From: Phycisphaerales bacterium
GTDB taxonomy: Bacteria > Planctomycetota > Phycisphaerae > Phycisphaerales > UBA1924
Reading direction: 5' to 3'
DNA length: 64,000 nucleotides
Assembly (NCBI GenBank): GCA_040221175.1
Contig: JAVJVK010000001.1
Location: forward strand, 62,001 to 126,000
The notes beneath the pieces were generated by a model that made no database searches, had not been told where the DNA came from, and saw only the letters and a list, made by a program, of their open reading frames with translations. Positions 18,626 to 27,368 of this stretch are shown piece after piece (the first letter of the stretch is position 1; each line of letters begins with the position of its first letter). A program made the position numbers and the translations under genes.

Positions 18626-20335
18626 TTACTGCACGCCCATCAGTTCGACTTCGAACGTGATGGGCGTATCGGCGGGCACCATGGGCGGGTTGCCCTGGGC
18701 GCCGAACGCCTGTTCGGCCGCGAGCTCGATGCGACGGACGCCGCCCACCTTCATGCCCACGATGGCCTTGCGCAGACCGGGCAGGGGGTCGGCGCCATCG
18801 AGCGGCACCACCTGCATGTCGCCGGTGTCGAACGTGTTGGCGACGATGGTGCCGTCGGGCAACTCGGCCAAGTAGTGAATCACGGCCATCTGGCCCTCGG
18901 CGGCTTCGGGGCCCTCGCCCACGCTCACCTGGCGGATGGTGATGCCCTCTTCGAGCTGCTCGGCTTCGCCGACGAACTCGGTCGAGAACTCTCGGGGCAT
19001 GCGCCAATCGAACAACTCGATCTCAAAGGTCAGCGTCTCGTTACCCGGCACGGCCGGGGGCTGGCCTTCCTCGCCGAAGCCGAGTTCGGGCGGAACGACG
19101 ATCTGGCGGATCTCGCCCGGCCGCATGCCCACCACGCCCTGGCTCCAGCCCTCGATCACGGCCTGCTCGAGCGGCACGGTGGCCTGCTGGCCCTGGTCGA
19201 ACGTCGAATCGAAGACGGTGCCGTCTTCAAGCACGCCCATGGTGTGCAGCACGGCGATGCCGCCTTCGGGGATGGGTTCCTTCTCGGCGTCGCCTTCCTT
19301 CACCACGCGCACGACCAGGCCATTCTCGCGCGTCTCCTCGCTGACCCACTCGGTGCTCAGTTCGCGTGGGTTGGCCATGCTCAGCAACTCGACCTCGAAG
19401 ACGAGATCGCTGTTCGGCGGTACCACGTCGCCCGCGCCCTGGGCGCCAAAGCCCAGCTCGGCGGGCACCTCGATGCGACGCGTGCCCTCGGGCTTCATGC
19501 CCACGATGCCCTGCGCCAGGCCGGGCAGCATCCGCGGGTCTCCAAGATCGAGCTGCTGCGGCCCACCGGCTTCGCGGCTGGAGGCGAACTGCTCGCCGCT
19601 CTCGGCCTGCACGCCCAGGATGTGCACGAACACCTTGGCGCCCGGCTTCACGCTCTTCTCGCCCTGGCCCACGGTGATGTCGCGGACGACCAGCCCGCCG
19701 TCAAGTTCCTGCGGCTCACCCTCGAATTCGCTGGCAAGATCGGGCGTCTTGGGCGGTTCGGGCTTCTCCACGTCGACCAACTCGACCTCGAAGACCAGGT
19801 CCGAGCGCGGCGGGATCGTGGGCGGGCTGCCTTGTTCGCCGTAGGCAAGGCGATACGGAATCTCGATGCGGCGCTTGCCGCCCACGCGCATGCCTTCGAC
19901 GCCCTGGCTGAAGCCGGGCACGAAGTTCCGCAGCGGCAGCGTGAAGGGCTCGCCCCGGCTGTAGCTGGAATCGAACTCCTCGCCGCTTTCGCGGAAGGTG
20001 CCGCGATAGTGGACCGTCACGATGTCCTGTATGTCGGCTTGGGCGCCATCTCCGACCTCAATGTCGGTGGTGCGGACCTCCTGGAACGGCTGCGACTGAT
20101 CGCTCGCCGCCGGCTCGCCGCTGGGCTCGGTCTGCTCTGCGGATGGCGTCTGATCGGGTCCCGAAGCATCGCCGGCCGGCTGTTCGGTCGTCGGACGATC
20201 CTGGCCCGTGGCGCCTTGGCCGGCATCGGTGCCGTTCTGGGAAGAGTTGCCGCACCCGGCGACAAACGCCGTTCCGGCCACCGCGAGGATGGCCGCGGCG
20301 CGGAATGTCGTGGAAGAAAGCTTGGTGATATCCAT
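18626..20335 (-). CDS. lipoprotein with four tandem FKBP domains
   Basis: 569 residues. The signal FRAAAILAVAGTAFVAGC gives lipobox VAGC (Cys28), followed by an acidic Gln/Thr/Pro-rich linker to about residue 85. Four FKBP domains follow: about 88-190, 213-320, 338-445 and 461-569. Each ends in the strand pattern FEVEL or FEIEL. Domain 1 keeps Tyr110, Phe121-Asp122 and Tyr165, though Trp is Phe142; domain 3 keeps Phe375-Asp376 and Trp397. Domain 2 has FA for FD and lacks the Trp, and domain 4 has Asn500-Thr in place of the FD pair; both are probably poor isomerases and may act as chaperone modules. It would fold secreted proteins at the membrane surface. Confidence 0.9.
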   Translation of the reverse strand: MDITKLSSTTFRAAAILAVAGTAFVAGCGNSSQNGTDAGQGATGQDRPTTEQPAGDASGPDQTPSAEQTEPSGEPAASDQSQPFQEVRTTDIEVGDGAQADIQDIVTVHYRGTFRESGEEFDSSYSRGEPFTLPLRNFVPGFSQGVEGMRVGGKRRIEIPYRLAYGEQGSPPTIPPRSDLVFEVELVDVEKPEPPKTPDLASEFEGEPQELDGGLVVRDITVGQGEKSVKPGAKVFVHILGVQAESGEQFASSREAGGPQQLDLGDPRMLPGLAQGIVGMKPEGTRRIEVPAELGFGAQGAGDVVPPNSDLVFEVELLSMANPRELSTEWVSEETRENGLVVRVVKEGDAEKEPIPEGGIAVLHTMGVLEDGTVFDSTFDQGQQATVPLEQAVIEGWSQGVVGMRPGEIRQIVVPPELGFGEEGQPPAVPGNETLTFEIELFDWRMPREFSTEFVGEAEQLEEGITIRQVSVGEGPEAAEGQMAVIHYLAELPDGTIVANTFDTGDMQVVPLDGADPLPGLRKAIVGMKVGGVRRIELAAEQAFGAQGNPPMVPADTPITFEVELMGVQ

Positions 20336-20438
20336 CGAGAATGGTAGCCGCCGGGTTTGTGTCCCCCGGCATCACGTGAGTTCATCTTCATGGTTTCCCC
20401 GCAAACGAGTGCGCAGGCCGGCTCTGGTACCATTCTGC

Positions 20439-21455
20439 ATGGAGAGCGCGCCAGCCACACGCCCCTGCATCGCCGTTTCGATGGGCGACCCGGGTGGAAT
20501 CGGCCCCGAGGTGCTCTGCGCCGCGTTGAATGGTGGGGCCGGCGATGCGGCGAGGATCGTGATATACGGCCCGTCTCGCGCGCTCGGACGGCACGACTGG
20601 CCCGTGGTCGATTCGCTCGAAGACATCGACCCCAACGAGCCGGTGACGGTGTGCCAACTCGACGACGGCGACGATGGCCAGCCGTTCGATCACGAGCCAA
20701 CGGCGCGGAACGGCGCGATCAGCCATGCCCAGGTGCTGCACGCGGTCGACGCGACGATGCTGCCCGATGGACACCCCGCCCGGGCGCAGGCAATCTGCAC
20801 CGGGCCGATCAGCAAGGCCGCCTGGGTCGCGGCGGGGCAGGGCGCCCACCTGGGGCACACCGAGTTGCTGGCCGAGCGGCTCGGCGCCCAGCGCCATGCC
20901 ATGGCATTCGTGAGCCGGCCGCTGCTCGTCGCGCTGGTTACCGCCCACATCCCGCTCCGCCTGGTCGCCGAGACGATCACCACCGAACGGGTGCTGGACG
21001 TCATCGAACTGTCGGCCGCGCTATGCCGCGATCTGGGCGTCCAGCGGCCACGCGTCGCCGTTGCCGGGCTGAATCCGCACGCGGGCGAGGGTGGGGCCCT
21101 GGGCGAGGAGGACGAGGCGATCATCGCCCCGGCCGTGGACGCCGCCAAGGCACGCGGCCTGGACGTCACCGGTCCCCTGCCGGGAGACACGGTGTTCCGC
21201 GACGCCCGCCGGCCGGGGGGCATCTTCGACGTTGTCGTCGCGATGTACCACGATCAGGCCCTGGCGCCGCTGAAGCTGGTGGCCTTCGACGAGGCGGTGA
21301 ACATAACCTTGGGGCTCGCCGTGCCGCGAACCAGCCCCGACCACGGAACCGCGTTCGGCATCGCCGGGCGGGGCGTGGCCGACGCCGGCTCGATGGCCGC
21401 GGCGCTGCGTCTGGCCGCGAAGCTCGCGGCCGCACGCGCCACCTCCCCCCCGTAA
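20439..21455 (+). CDS. pdxA: 4-hydroxythreonine-4-phosphate dehydrogenase PdxA
   Basis: 338 residues from ATG 20439. PdxA oxidises 4-phosphohydroxy-threonine in the DXP-dependent pyridoxal phosphate pathway using NAD+ and a divalent metal. Seen: AVSMGDPGGIGPEVLCAAL at the start, then TGPISKAAW and GHTELLAERL (first metal His), GLNPHAGEGG (second), MYHDQALAPLKL (third), and RTSPDHGTAFGIAGRGVAD near the end. The last motif usually reads DHGTAFDIAG or similar; Gly replaces Asp here, which may matter little. An in-frame extension upstream overlaps the divergent FKBP gene's start and is rejected. The MATE gene follows 31 bases later. Confidence 0.93.
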   Translation: MESAPATRPCIAVSMGDPGGIGPEVLCAALNGGAGDAARIVIYGPSRALGRHDWPVVDSLEDIDPNEPVTVCQLDDGDDGQPFDHEPTARNGAISHAQVLHAVDATMLPDGHPARAQAICTGPISKAAWVAAGQGAHLGHTELLAERLGAQRHAMAFVSRPLLVALVTAHIPLRLVAETITTERVLDVIELSAALCRDLGVQRPRVAVAGLNPHAGEGGALGEEDEAIIAPAVDAAKARGLDVTGPLPGDTVFRDARRPGGIFDVVVAMYHDQALAPLKLVAFDEAVNITLGLAVPRTSPDHGTAFGIAGRGVADAGSMAAALRLAAKLAAARATSPP

Positions 21456-21486
21456 CGGCGTCCGCGGGCGTCGTGGAAGCCTCCCC

Positions 21487-22905
21487 ATGACCCTCCCCGG
21501 CGCTCAAGACGAGCAACGCGAGTTCCTGCGGCATCCGCTGCTGGACATGCTGTTCATCGCCGCCCCCAGCATCGTGCAGATGGTCAGCTACTCGGCGATG
21601 CAGTTCGTCGACATGCTCATGGTCACCCAATGGGGCAACGACCCCATCTACGTCTCGGCCCAGGGCAACGGCGGCTTCGCGGTGTGGATCCCCCTGTCAC
21701 TGGTCTTCGGCATGTCGGGCGTGGTATCGAGCTTCGTCTCGCAGAACCTGGGCGCCGGCACGCCACGCAAGGGCGCGCGCTACGTCTGGGCACAGTGGTG
21801 GATCGCCGTGACGGCAGCCGCCATGCTGCTTCCGATGGTGTTCCTGCTGCCGTCGATCTTCGCGGCGATGGGGCACTCGGCCGAACTGGTCGAACTCGAG
21901 AGCCAGTACGCCAACGTGCTCATCTTCGGCGCGATCCTCACCATGGGCGGACGCACCGTCGCGCAGTACTTCTTCGGCATGCACAAGCCGGTGATTCCGA
22001 TGGTGGCCGCGCTCATCGGCAACGTGGTGAACGTCCTGGCCAACTGGGTGCTCATCTTCGGGCTCCTGGGCTTTCCGGAGATGGGCCTGATCGGCGCGGC
22101 CTTGGGCACCGTCATCGGCAGCGCGGTCGAGATGGCCATCCCCGCGGCCCTGTTCCTGGCGCCCCGTTGGGCGAAGAACTTCGAGACCCGTGCGCCCTGG
22201 AAGCCGGCATGGAAGCCCATCAAGGACATCCTGCGCGTCGGGATGCCCGCGGGCGTCATGTTCGTGAACGAGATGGTGTGCTTCGGCTACCTGCTGGTGG
22301 GCCTTGGCGGGCGGTTCGGGCCCGAGCAGCAGGCCGCGGGTTTCATCGCATTGCGGTACATGAGCCTGTCGTTCATGCCCACGGTGGGCCTGTCGATCGC
22401 TATTACCGCCATCGTCGGTCGGCTCATCGGCATGGGACGCATCGACCTGGCGGAGAAGCGCGCCTGGCTGGGCATGGGCCTGGGCATCGGTTACATGGGC
22501 GCGTGCGCCACGTGCTTCATCGTGTTCCGGCACGAGCTCATGGGCCTGTTCGTGACCGCCGACATGGAACGCGAGTCGGCCGCCGAGGTAGTCCGCGTGG
22601 GCTCGATGATCCTCGTCGCCGCGGCGGTGTTCCAGATGTTCGACGCCGTTGCGGTGACCATGACCGGCGCCCTGCGCGGGGCGGGCGACACGTTCGTGCC
22701 CAGCCTGCTGACCATCGTCCTCTCGTGGATGCTGATCGTCGGCGGCGGGCATCTGGCCGTGGCGGTCGTGCCCCAGTGGGGCGCCGTGGGCCCGTGGATC
22801 TTCGCCTCGGCCTACATCGTGGTGCTCGGCGTGTGCCTTCTGGTGCGTTTCAAGTTGGGGGCGTGGAAGCGGATGAAGCTGTCGGGGGATGAGATCGAGC
22901 TCTAG
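21487..22905 (+). CDS. MATE-family multidrug/Na+ antiporter
   Basis: 472 residues with about twelve hydrophobic helices in two similar halves, the MATE layout. The first half contains PSIVQMVSYSAMQFVDMLMV and a GVVSSFVSQNLGAGTPRKGA segment typical of the SQ/GAG turn. The second half repeats it as VGLSIAITAIVGRLIGMGRI, and MTGALRGAGDTFVPSLLTI follows near helix 10. MATE proteins export cationic drugs or metabolites in exchange for Na+ or H+ across the cytoplasmic membrane. It lies 31 bases after pdxA on the same strand and may share its transcript. Substrate cannot be inferred. Confidence 0.9.
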   Translation: MTLPGAQDEQREFLRHPLLDMLFIAAPSIVQMVSYSAMQFVDMLMVTQWGNDPIYVSAQGNGGFAVWIPLSLVFGMSGVVSSFVSQNLGAGTPRKGARYVWAQWWIAVTAAAMLLPMVFLLPSIFAAMGHSAELVELESQYANVLIFGAILTMGGRTVAQYFFGMHKPVIPMVAALIGNVVNVLANWVLIFGLLGFPEMGLIGAALGTVIGSAVEMAIPAALFLAPRWAKNFETRAPWKPAWKPIKDILRVGMPAGVMFVNEMVCFGYLLVGLGGRFGPEQQAAGFIALRYMSLSFMPTVGLSIAITAIVGRLIGMGRIDLAEKRAWLGMGLGIGYMGACATCFIVFRHELMGLFVTADMERESAAEVVRVGSMILVAAAVFQMFDAVAVTMTGALRGAGDTFVPSLLTIVLSWMLIVGGGHLAVAVVPQWGAVGPWIFASAYIVVLGVCLLVRFKLGAWKRMKLSGDEIEL

Positions 22906-23010
22906 GCCGTGCCGGAGGCCGGTCCGAGAGGCCTATGCCATAGCCGCCTAGAATCACGATCCAGCCACCCGATTCGGCCGTTCTTCGGCCCCTTGCTTGG
23001 AGGTCTCGCC

Positions 23011-23949
23011 TTGAGTTCCAGTTCGTCCCCCAGTGCGCTCGACATGGTCATCGGTTCCGGTGGAGACTCGGCTCAGGCAGCCCGGTTGCTTGAGGAGGCA
23101 CGCCAGCAGGCCGCCGCGGGCGACCGCATGGACGCCATCGAGACGCTCCGCAAGGCCGTCCAGGCCGACGCCGGGCACGACGAGGCCGCCTTCCAACTTG
23201 CCTACCACCTCGACCTGGCGGGCGAGGAAGACGAGGCCATCAGCCTCTACGAGCGCCTGTGCGACAAGACGCCCGCCCCGGTGAACGCCCTGCTGAACCT
23301 GGCCGTGCTCTACGAAGACCGCGGCGAGTTCTCCCGGGCCGAGCGGTGCCTGCGGCAGGTGCTGGACACCGACCCCAACCACCCCAGGGCCCGGCTCTAC
23401 ATGAAGGACGTCATCGCCAGCCGCGATGAGGGCGTGGTCGAAGACGCCGAGAGCGACCACCTGAAGCGCCGCCAGGAGATGGAGACCGCCGTCACCGATT
23501 TCGACCTCTCGGTGCGGACGCGTACGGCCCTCAAGCGGATGAACATCCGCACGCTGGGCGACCTGCTGCGGACCACCGAAGCCGAGCTGATGAGCTACAA
23601 GAACTTCGGGGATTCCAGCCTGGACGAGATCAAGAAGATGCTCTCGGCCAAGGGCATGGCCCTGGGCCAGGGCGTCGACGATGGCCATCGCTCGGGCCGG
23701 CGCACCGCCCTGGACCGCTTCCGTGGCACCAGCCAGGAGGCGATGCTCAACAAGCCGGTGACCGACTTGGCCCTTTCCGTGCGTGCCCGCCGGGCCCTGC
23801 AATTGCTCAACATCCAGAGCCTGGGCGACCTGGTGAGCCACACCGAGGCCGAGCTGATGGGCGTGAAGAACTTCGGCGCCACGTCGCTCACGGAGGTGAA
23901 AGAGCGGCTGGGCGAGATCGGAATGACCCTTCGCACCATCGATGAGTAG
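23011..23949 (+). CDS. TPR protein with two tandem RNA polymerase alpha-CTD-like domains
   Basis: 312 residues from TTG 23011, chosen because GGAGGT (22999-23004) is six bases upstream; ATG 23044 is the alternative. Residues 20-150 form TPR-like helices (DAIETLRKAVQADAGHDEAA; NLAVLYEDRGEFSRAERCLR). Residues 160-219 and 249-308 each match the alpha-subunit C-terminal domain of RNA polymerase: DLSVRTRTALKRMNIRTLGD with YKNFGDSSLDEIKKML, and ALSVRARRALQLLNIQSLGD with VKNFGATSLTEVKERL. The arginine corresponding to E. coli alpha Arg265, central to UP-element DNA contact, is present in both; Asn268 and Lys298 are not. No polymerase core part is present. A transcription-linked or DNA-binding adaptor is plausible; function unknown. 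Confidence 0.85.
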   Translation: MSSSSSPSALDMVIGSGGDSAQAARLLEEARQQAAAGDRMDAIETLRKAVQADAGHDEAAFQLAYHLDLAGEEDEAISLYERLCDKTPAPVNALLNLAVLYEDRGEFSRAERCLRQVLDTDPNHPRARLYMKDVIASRDEGVVEDAESDHLKRRQEMETAVTDFDLSVRTRTALKRMNIRTLGDLLRTTEAELMSYKNFGDSSLDEIKKMLSAKGMALGQGVDDGHRSGRRTALDRFRGTSQEAMLNKPVTDLALSVRARRALQLLNIQSLGDLVSHTEAELMGVKNFGATSLTEVKERLGEIGMTLRTIDE

Positions 23950-24010
23950 GTAAATACACCCACTTTCGTGGGGCTTCCTGCGGCATTAATTGCGCGAATA
24001 TGCACCAGAT

Positions 24011-24042
24011 CCCCCTCCCGAGCCGGGTGGGGGCTTCTTTTT
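24011..24042 (+). terminator. intrinsic terminator after the TPR/alpha-CTD gene
   Basis: CCCCCTCCCG (24011-24020) pairs with CGGGTGGGGG (24024-24033) around loop AGC, with one T-T mismatch, and is followed by CTTCTTTTT. It lies about 60 bases after the stop codon at 23949. Confidence 0.8.
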
Positions 24043-24064
24043 GCATGGAATGATGAAAAAAGGG

Positions 24065-24094
24065 TTTACAAGACCCCATGGTTTCGGGTAATCT
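24065..24094 (+). promoter_or_regulatory. predicted promoter of the candidate small RNA
   Basis: TTTACA (24065-24070) and TAATCT (24089-24094) are separated by 18 bases. The element lies between two intrinsic terminators with no coding frame, so it would drive only a short transcript. Confidence 0.45.
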
Positions 24095-24100
24095 GGAGCC

Positions 24101-24175
24101 GTTCCGGGATATGCCCCGGGATGCATTCCTCGCAACAGGCGACCCGGCGTCTCGTGGAGTCGGGTCGCCTTTTTT
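24101..24175 (+). ncRNA. candidate small RNA ending in a strong intrinsic terminator
   Basis: The segment starts about seven bases after a promoter-like element and ends with a nine-pair hairpin, GGCGACCCG (24138-24146) with CGGGTCGCC (24161-24169), followed directly by TTTTTT. A first hairpin, CCGGG (24104-24108) with CCCGG, loops ATATGC. The region lies downstream of another complete terminator (24011-24042), so it is not needed to end the preceding gene, and no ribosome site or reading frame is seen. A transcript of about 75 bases is predicted. Homology to a known RNA family was not recognised. It could instead be a second, backup terminator. Confidence 0.45.
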
Positions 24176-24203
24176 CTTGCGATGATTCTCCTCGCGTGCT
24201 TCT

Positions 24204-24557
24204 CTACGCCTCCGCCGGAGGGCCGGATCCCCGTTCTGAGTCGCCCGACCGCTCCTGGGGCCGTACGCCGGTCTTCCGGTAGCTTCGACGGCCGCTGGCG
24301 TAGAGCTCTGGGTCGACTCGGACCTCCATGGGCTGGCTCTGGGCGTGCTGGCGATGGAGCTTCTTGAGCACCGGGACGCACCAGCCGCAGCCGGTGCCCG
24401 CCCCCAGGCACTCGCTGATGAGCGAGGCGACCGGTGGATCCTCGCGCTGGATGAATCGCTTGACCTTCCCCAGCGGCACGTGGAAGCACAGGCACACGTC
24501 GTCGGTGTCGCTCAATTGGCCTTCACCGGGGGCTTCGGGCTGGGTGGGGCCGTCCAT
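24204..24557 (-). CDS. BFD-like [2Fe-2S]-binding protein
   Basis: 117 residues from ATG 24557. The N-terminal half has the bacterioferritin-associated ferredoxin fold: VCLCFHVPLGKVKRFIQRED with Cys-x-Cys, then SECLGAGTGCGWCVPVLKKL with the second Cys pair, giving four ligands for one [2Fe-2S] cluster. The C-terminal 45 residues are basic, Ser/Gly-rich and probably disordered (GRRSYRKTGVRPQERSGDSE). BFD domains pass electrons to iron-storage proteins or serve as modules of larger enzymes. No bacterioferritin is nearby. A far longer frame upstream is antisense to asnS and is rejected. It diverges from asnS with 57 bases between. Confidence 0.82.
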   Translation of the reverse strand: MDGPTQPEAPGEGQLSDTDDVCLCFHVPLGKVKRFIQREDPPVASLISECLGAGTGCGWCVPVLKKLHRQHAQSQPMEVRVDPELYASGRRSYRKTGVRPQERSGDSERGSGPPAEA

Positions 24558-24614
24558 GGGTGAGCGTACGATGCCCGCCCCCGAAGGATCGGCAGCGTGG
24601 AAAGGACGGCGGCG

Positions 24615-26012
24615 ATGGCATCGATGCGTGTGAAGGACGCCCTGGCGGCGGACGTCGGAACTGCGGTGACGCTCAAGGGCTGGGTCAGGACCCGGAGAGA
24701 CTCCAAGGCCGGGCTGAGCTTCATCCAACTCCACGACGGGTCGTGCTTCGACCCCATCCAAGTCGTCGCCAAGACCGACCTTGGCAACTACGACAACGAG
24801 ATCCTGCACCTGACCACCGGCTGCGCGATCGAGGTCGACGGCGAACTGGTCGAGAGCCAGGGCAAGGGCCAGTGCGTGGAGGTGGTCGCAAGCGAGGTTC
24901 GCGTCGTGGGCTGGGTGGAAGACCCCGATACCTATCCCGCCAGCGCCAAGCGGCACAGCTTCGAGTATCTCCGCGAGGTCGCGCACCTGCGGCCGCGCAC
25001 GAACACGTTCGGCGCCATGGCCCGCGTCCGGCATCGCCTGGCGTATGCGATCCACAGCTACTTCGAGCAAAACGGCTTCTACTGGGTCCACACGCCCATC
25101 ATCACCACGAGCGACGCCGAGGGAGCCGGACACCTGTTCCGCGTCAGCACGCTGGACGCGGTGAACCCGCCGATGACCGAGGACAAACGGGGCGTTGACT
25201 GGAAGGAAGACTTCTTCGGCAAGCAGTCGTTCCTGACGGTGTCGGGGCAGCTCAACGTCGAGACGTACTGCTGTGCGCTTAGCCGGGTGTACACATTCGG
25301 ACCCACGTTCCGTGCCGAGAACAGCAACACGAGCCGCCACCTGGCCGAGTTCTGGATGATCGAGCCGGAGATCGCGTTCGCGGACCTCAACGACAACGCG
25401 AAGCTGGCCGAGGGGTTGCTGAAGTACGTCTTCGACGACCTGCTGACGCACTGCGCCGATGACGCGCAGTTCTTCGACGAGCGGATCGAAAAGGGGCTGA
25501 TCGATCGGCTCAAGCACGTGATCGCCTCGCCCTTCCGCATGCTGCCCTACACCGAGGCGGTGGACATCCTGCAAAAGAGCGGCAAGAAGTTCGAGTTCCC
25601 CGTCGAGTGGGGCACCGACCTGCAGAGCGAGCACGAGCGGTACCTGACCGAGGAGAAGTTCAAGCAGCCCGTGGTGGTGGTGGACTATCCCAAGGACATC
25701 AAGGCCTTCTACATGCGGCTGAACGACGACAAGAAGACTGTCGCCGCGATGGACGTACTGGTGCCGGGCGTGGGCGAGTTGATCGGGGGCAGCCAACGCG
25801 AGGAGCGGCTGGACGTGCTCGATCAGCGCATCGACGAGATGGGCCTGCCCAAGGACGAGTACGGCTGGTATCGCGATTTGCGTCGATATGGGACGGTGCC
25901 GCACGCAGGATTTGGCCTGGGCTTTGAACGCCTGGTGATGTACTGCACGGGCCTGCAGAACATCCGCGACGCGATTCCATTCCCGCGCGCGCCGGGGCAG
26001 GCGGCGTTCTGA
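24615..26012 (+). CDS. asnS: asparaginyl-tRNA synthetase
   Basis: 465 residues, standard length. AsnRS charges tRNA-Asn with asparagine using ATP. The N-terminal OB anticodon-binding domain is seen ([20 protein letters not shown]). The class II core follows: motif 2 with [20 protein letters not shown], and motif 3 near the end with [20 protein letters not shown] and [10 protein letters not shown]. The ATG at 24615 is chosen because AAAGGA lies nine bases upstream; a GTG at 24597 and ATG at 24624 are alternatives. The stop TGA abuts the stop of folC on the other strand (TGATCA, 26010-26015), leaving no intergenic base. Confidence 0.96.
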   Translation: MASMRVKDALAADVGTAVTLKGWVRTRRDSKAGLSFIQLHDGSCFDPIQVVAKTDLGNYDNEILHLTTGCAIEVDGELVESQGKGQCVEVVASEVRVVGWVEDPDTYPASAKRHSFEYLREVAHLRPRTNTFGAMARVRHRLAYAIHSYFEQNGFYWVHTPIITTSDAEGAGHLFRVSTLDAVNPPMTEDKRGVDWKEDFFGKQSFLTVSGQLNVETYCCALSRVYTFGPTFRAENSNTSRHLAEFWMIEPEIAFADLNDNAKLAEGLLKYVFDDLLTHCADDAQFFDERIEKGLIDRLKHVIASPFRMLPYTEAVDILQKSGKKFEFPVEWGTDLQSEHERYLTEEKFKQPVVVVDYPKDIKAFYMRLNDDKKTVAAMDVLVPGVGELIGGSQREERLDVLDQRIDEMGLPKDEYGWYRDLRRYGTVPHAGFGLGFERLVMYCTGLQNIRDAIPFPRAPGQAAF

Positions 26013-27368
26013 TCAGCCAAGCGACTTGATCGCACCGGCGAGCATGAACGAGCCGCAGGCGAGGATGAGGCCCGCCGGGCCTGCCAACTCGTGTGCGCGC
26101 TGAAGGGCTTGGGCAGGGTCGGCACGCACTTCGCTCGAGCATGCATAGATTACCGCGAGTTCTTCTGCCGGACGCGATCTTGGCCCGGCTTGCGTAAAGA
26201 CCACCTGGCCGCCCGCTCTGGCGAGCTGGTCGAGCATGCCGGCGGCGTCCTTGTCCTTTGCGCAGCCGAAGATGATGACGAGGCCCCCGTCGTGCTCGGG
26301 GAGGGCTGCCAGCGTGGCGCGCAGGGAGGCGGGCGTGTGGGCGCCGTCGATGATGAGCGTGGGGCTCGTGGCGATCGTCTCCATGCGTCCGTCGCGGGGC
26401 GTGTGCGCGAGTCCATCGGCGACCACGGTCTCGGTGAGCCGCTCGCCGAGGAGCCGGGCGCATGCGGCGATCGCGGCGGCGGTGTTGGCCGCCTGATGCG
26501 CGCCCGGAAGGGGGCTTCGGACGTTGGAGAGCACGCGGCCGTCGATGGTCACCGTGACCATGGCGTGGCCCGCGTCCATGCGGTGCGTGAAGGCGATGTC
26601 GTCTCCCAGGACGAGCAGCGGAGCACCAACCTCGGCGGCGCATGCCTCGAACACCTCGAGCACCTCGGGCGGCTGGGGCGTACAGATGGCGGGCACGCCG
26701 GGCTTGAGGATGCCGGCCTTTTCGGCGGCGATCTTCGCGAGCGTGTCGCCCAGGATGTCGGTGTGCTCGAGCTCGATCGACGCGAGCACGCAAGCGGCAG
26801 GGCTGAGGATGTTGGTCGAGTCGAGCCGTCCGCCCAGGCCAACCTCGTAGACGGCCGCGTGGCAGCCCGAACGTGCGAAGTGGTCGAATGCGGCGGCGGT
26901 GATGGCCTCGAAGTAGGTGGGCGAGCCAAATCGCTCGATGACCTCGGCTGGGAGGGCAGCCTCGGCCTGGTTGACCCGCCAGATGGCCGTGGCCAGCTCG
27001 GCGTCACTGCATGGCTGGCGGTCGACGGCGATGCGCTCGTTGGGATGGATCAGGTGCGGGCTGGTGAAGGCGCCGCTGCGCATGCCCGCGGCGGTCAGGA
27101 TGCTGGCGGCCATGCGGGTGATGCTGCCCTTGCCCTTGCTGCCGGCCACGTGGATGGCCGGCACGGCCAGGTGCGGGTCTCCCAGGGCGGCCGATAGCGC
27201 CCGCATGCGGTCGAGCTTCAACACGCGGGTGGCCAGGCTCCGGTCGGGCTGGCGCTCGAAGTTCACCTTGGCATTCAGCCAGGCCAGGGCGGCATGGAGC
27301 GACCAATCTGCAGGTGACCAGGGGGTGGGGGCTTGCTTATGGCCGTCGGGGGCCGATGATCCGGGCAT
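26013..27368 (-). CDS. folC: bifunctional folylpolyglutamate synthase/dihydrofolate synthase FolC
   Basis: 451 residues. FolC adds L-glutamate to dihydropteroate and then to reduced folates, using ATP. The P-loop is HVAGSKGKGSITRMAASIL, followed by TSPHLIHPNERI (the folate-binding omega loop region), EVGLGGRLDSTNI and the Mur-ligase-type SIELEHTDILGDTLAKIAAE. The C-terminal glutamate ligase domain has IDGAHTPASLRATLAALPEH. The only nearby in-frame start is ATG 27368, whose bases overlap the start codon of the divergent LOG gene in the palindrome CATG. With folD it is the second folate gene in the window. Confidence 0.93.
   Translation of the reverse strand: MPGSSAPDGHKQAPTPWSPADWSLHAALAWLNAKVNFERQPDRSLATRVLKLDRMRALSAALGDPHLAVPAIHVAGSKGKGSITRMAASILTAAGMRSGAFTSPHLIHPNERIAVDRQPCSDAELATAIWRVNQAEAALPAEVIERFGSPTYFEAITAAAFDHFARSGCHAAVYEVGLGGRLDSTNILSPAACVLASIELEHTDILGDTLAKIAAEKAGILKPGVPAICTPQPPEVLEVFEACAAEVGAPLLVLGDDIAFTHRMDAGHAMVTVTIDGRVLSNVRSPLPGAHQAANTAAAIAACARLLGERLTETVVADGLAHTPRDGRMETIATSPTLIIDGAHTPASLRATLAALPEHDGGLVIIFGCAKDKDAAGMLDQLARAGGQVVFTQAGPRSRPAEELAVIYACSSEVRADPAQALQRAHELAGPAGLILACGSFMLAGAIKSLG

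Noticed and set aside
18875-20347. 490-codon plus-strand open frame
   Set aside because: Antisense to the four-domain FKBP gene; its periodic His/Leu segments only mirror the FKBP repeats.
24204-25904. 566-codon minus-strand frame that includes the BFD-like domain
   Set aside because: Only the last 117 codons are real. The rest is antisense to asnS, and a good ATG lies at 24557.
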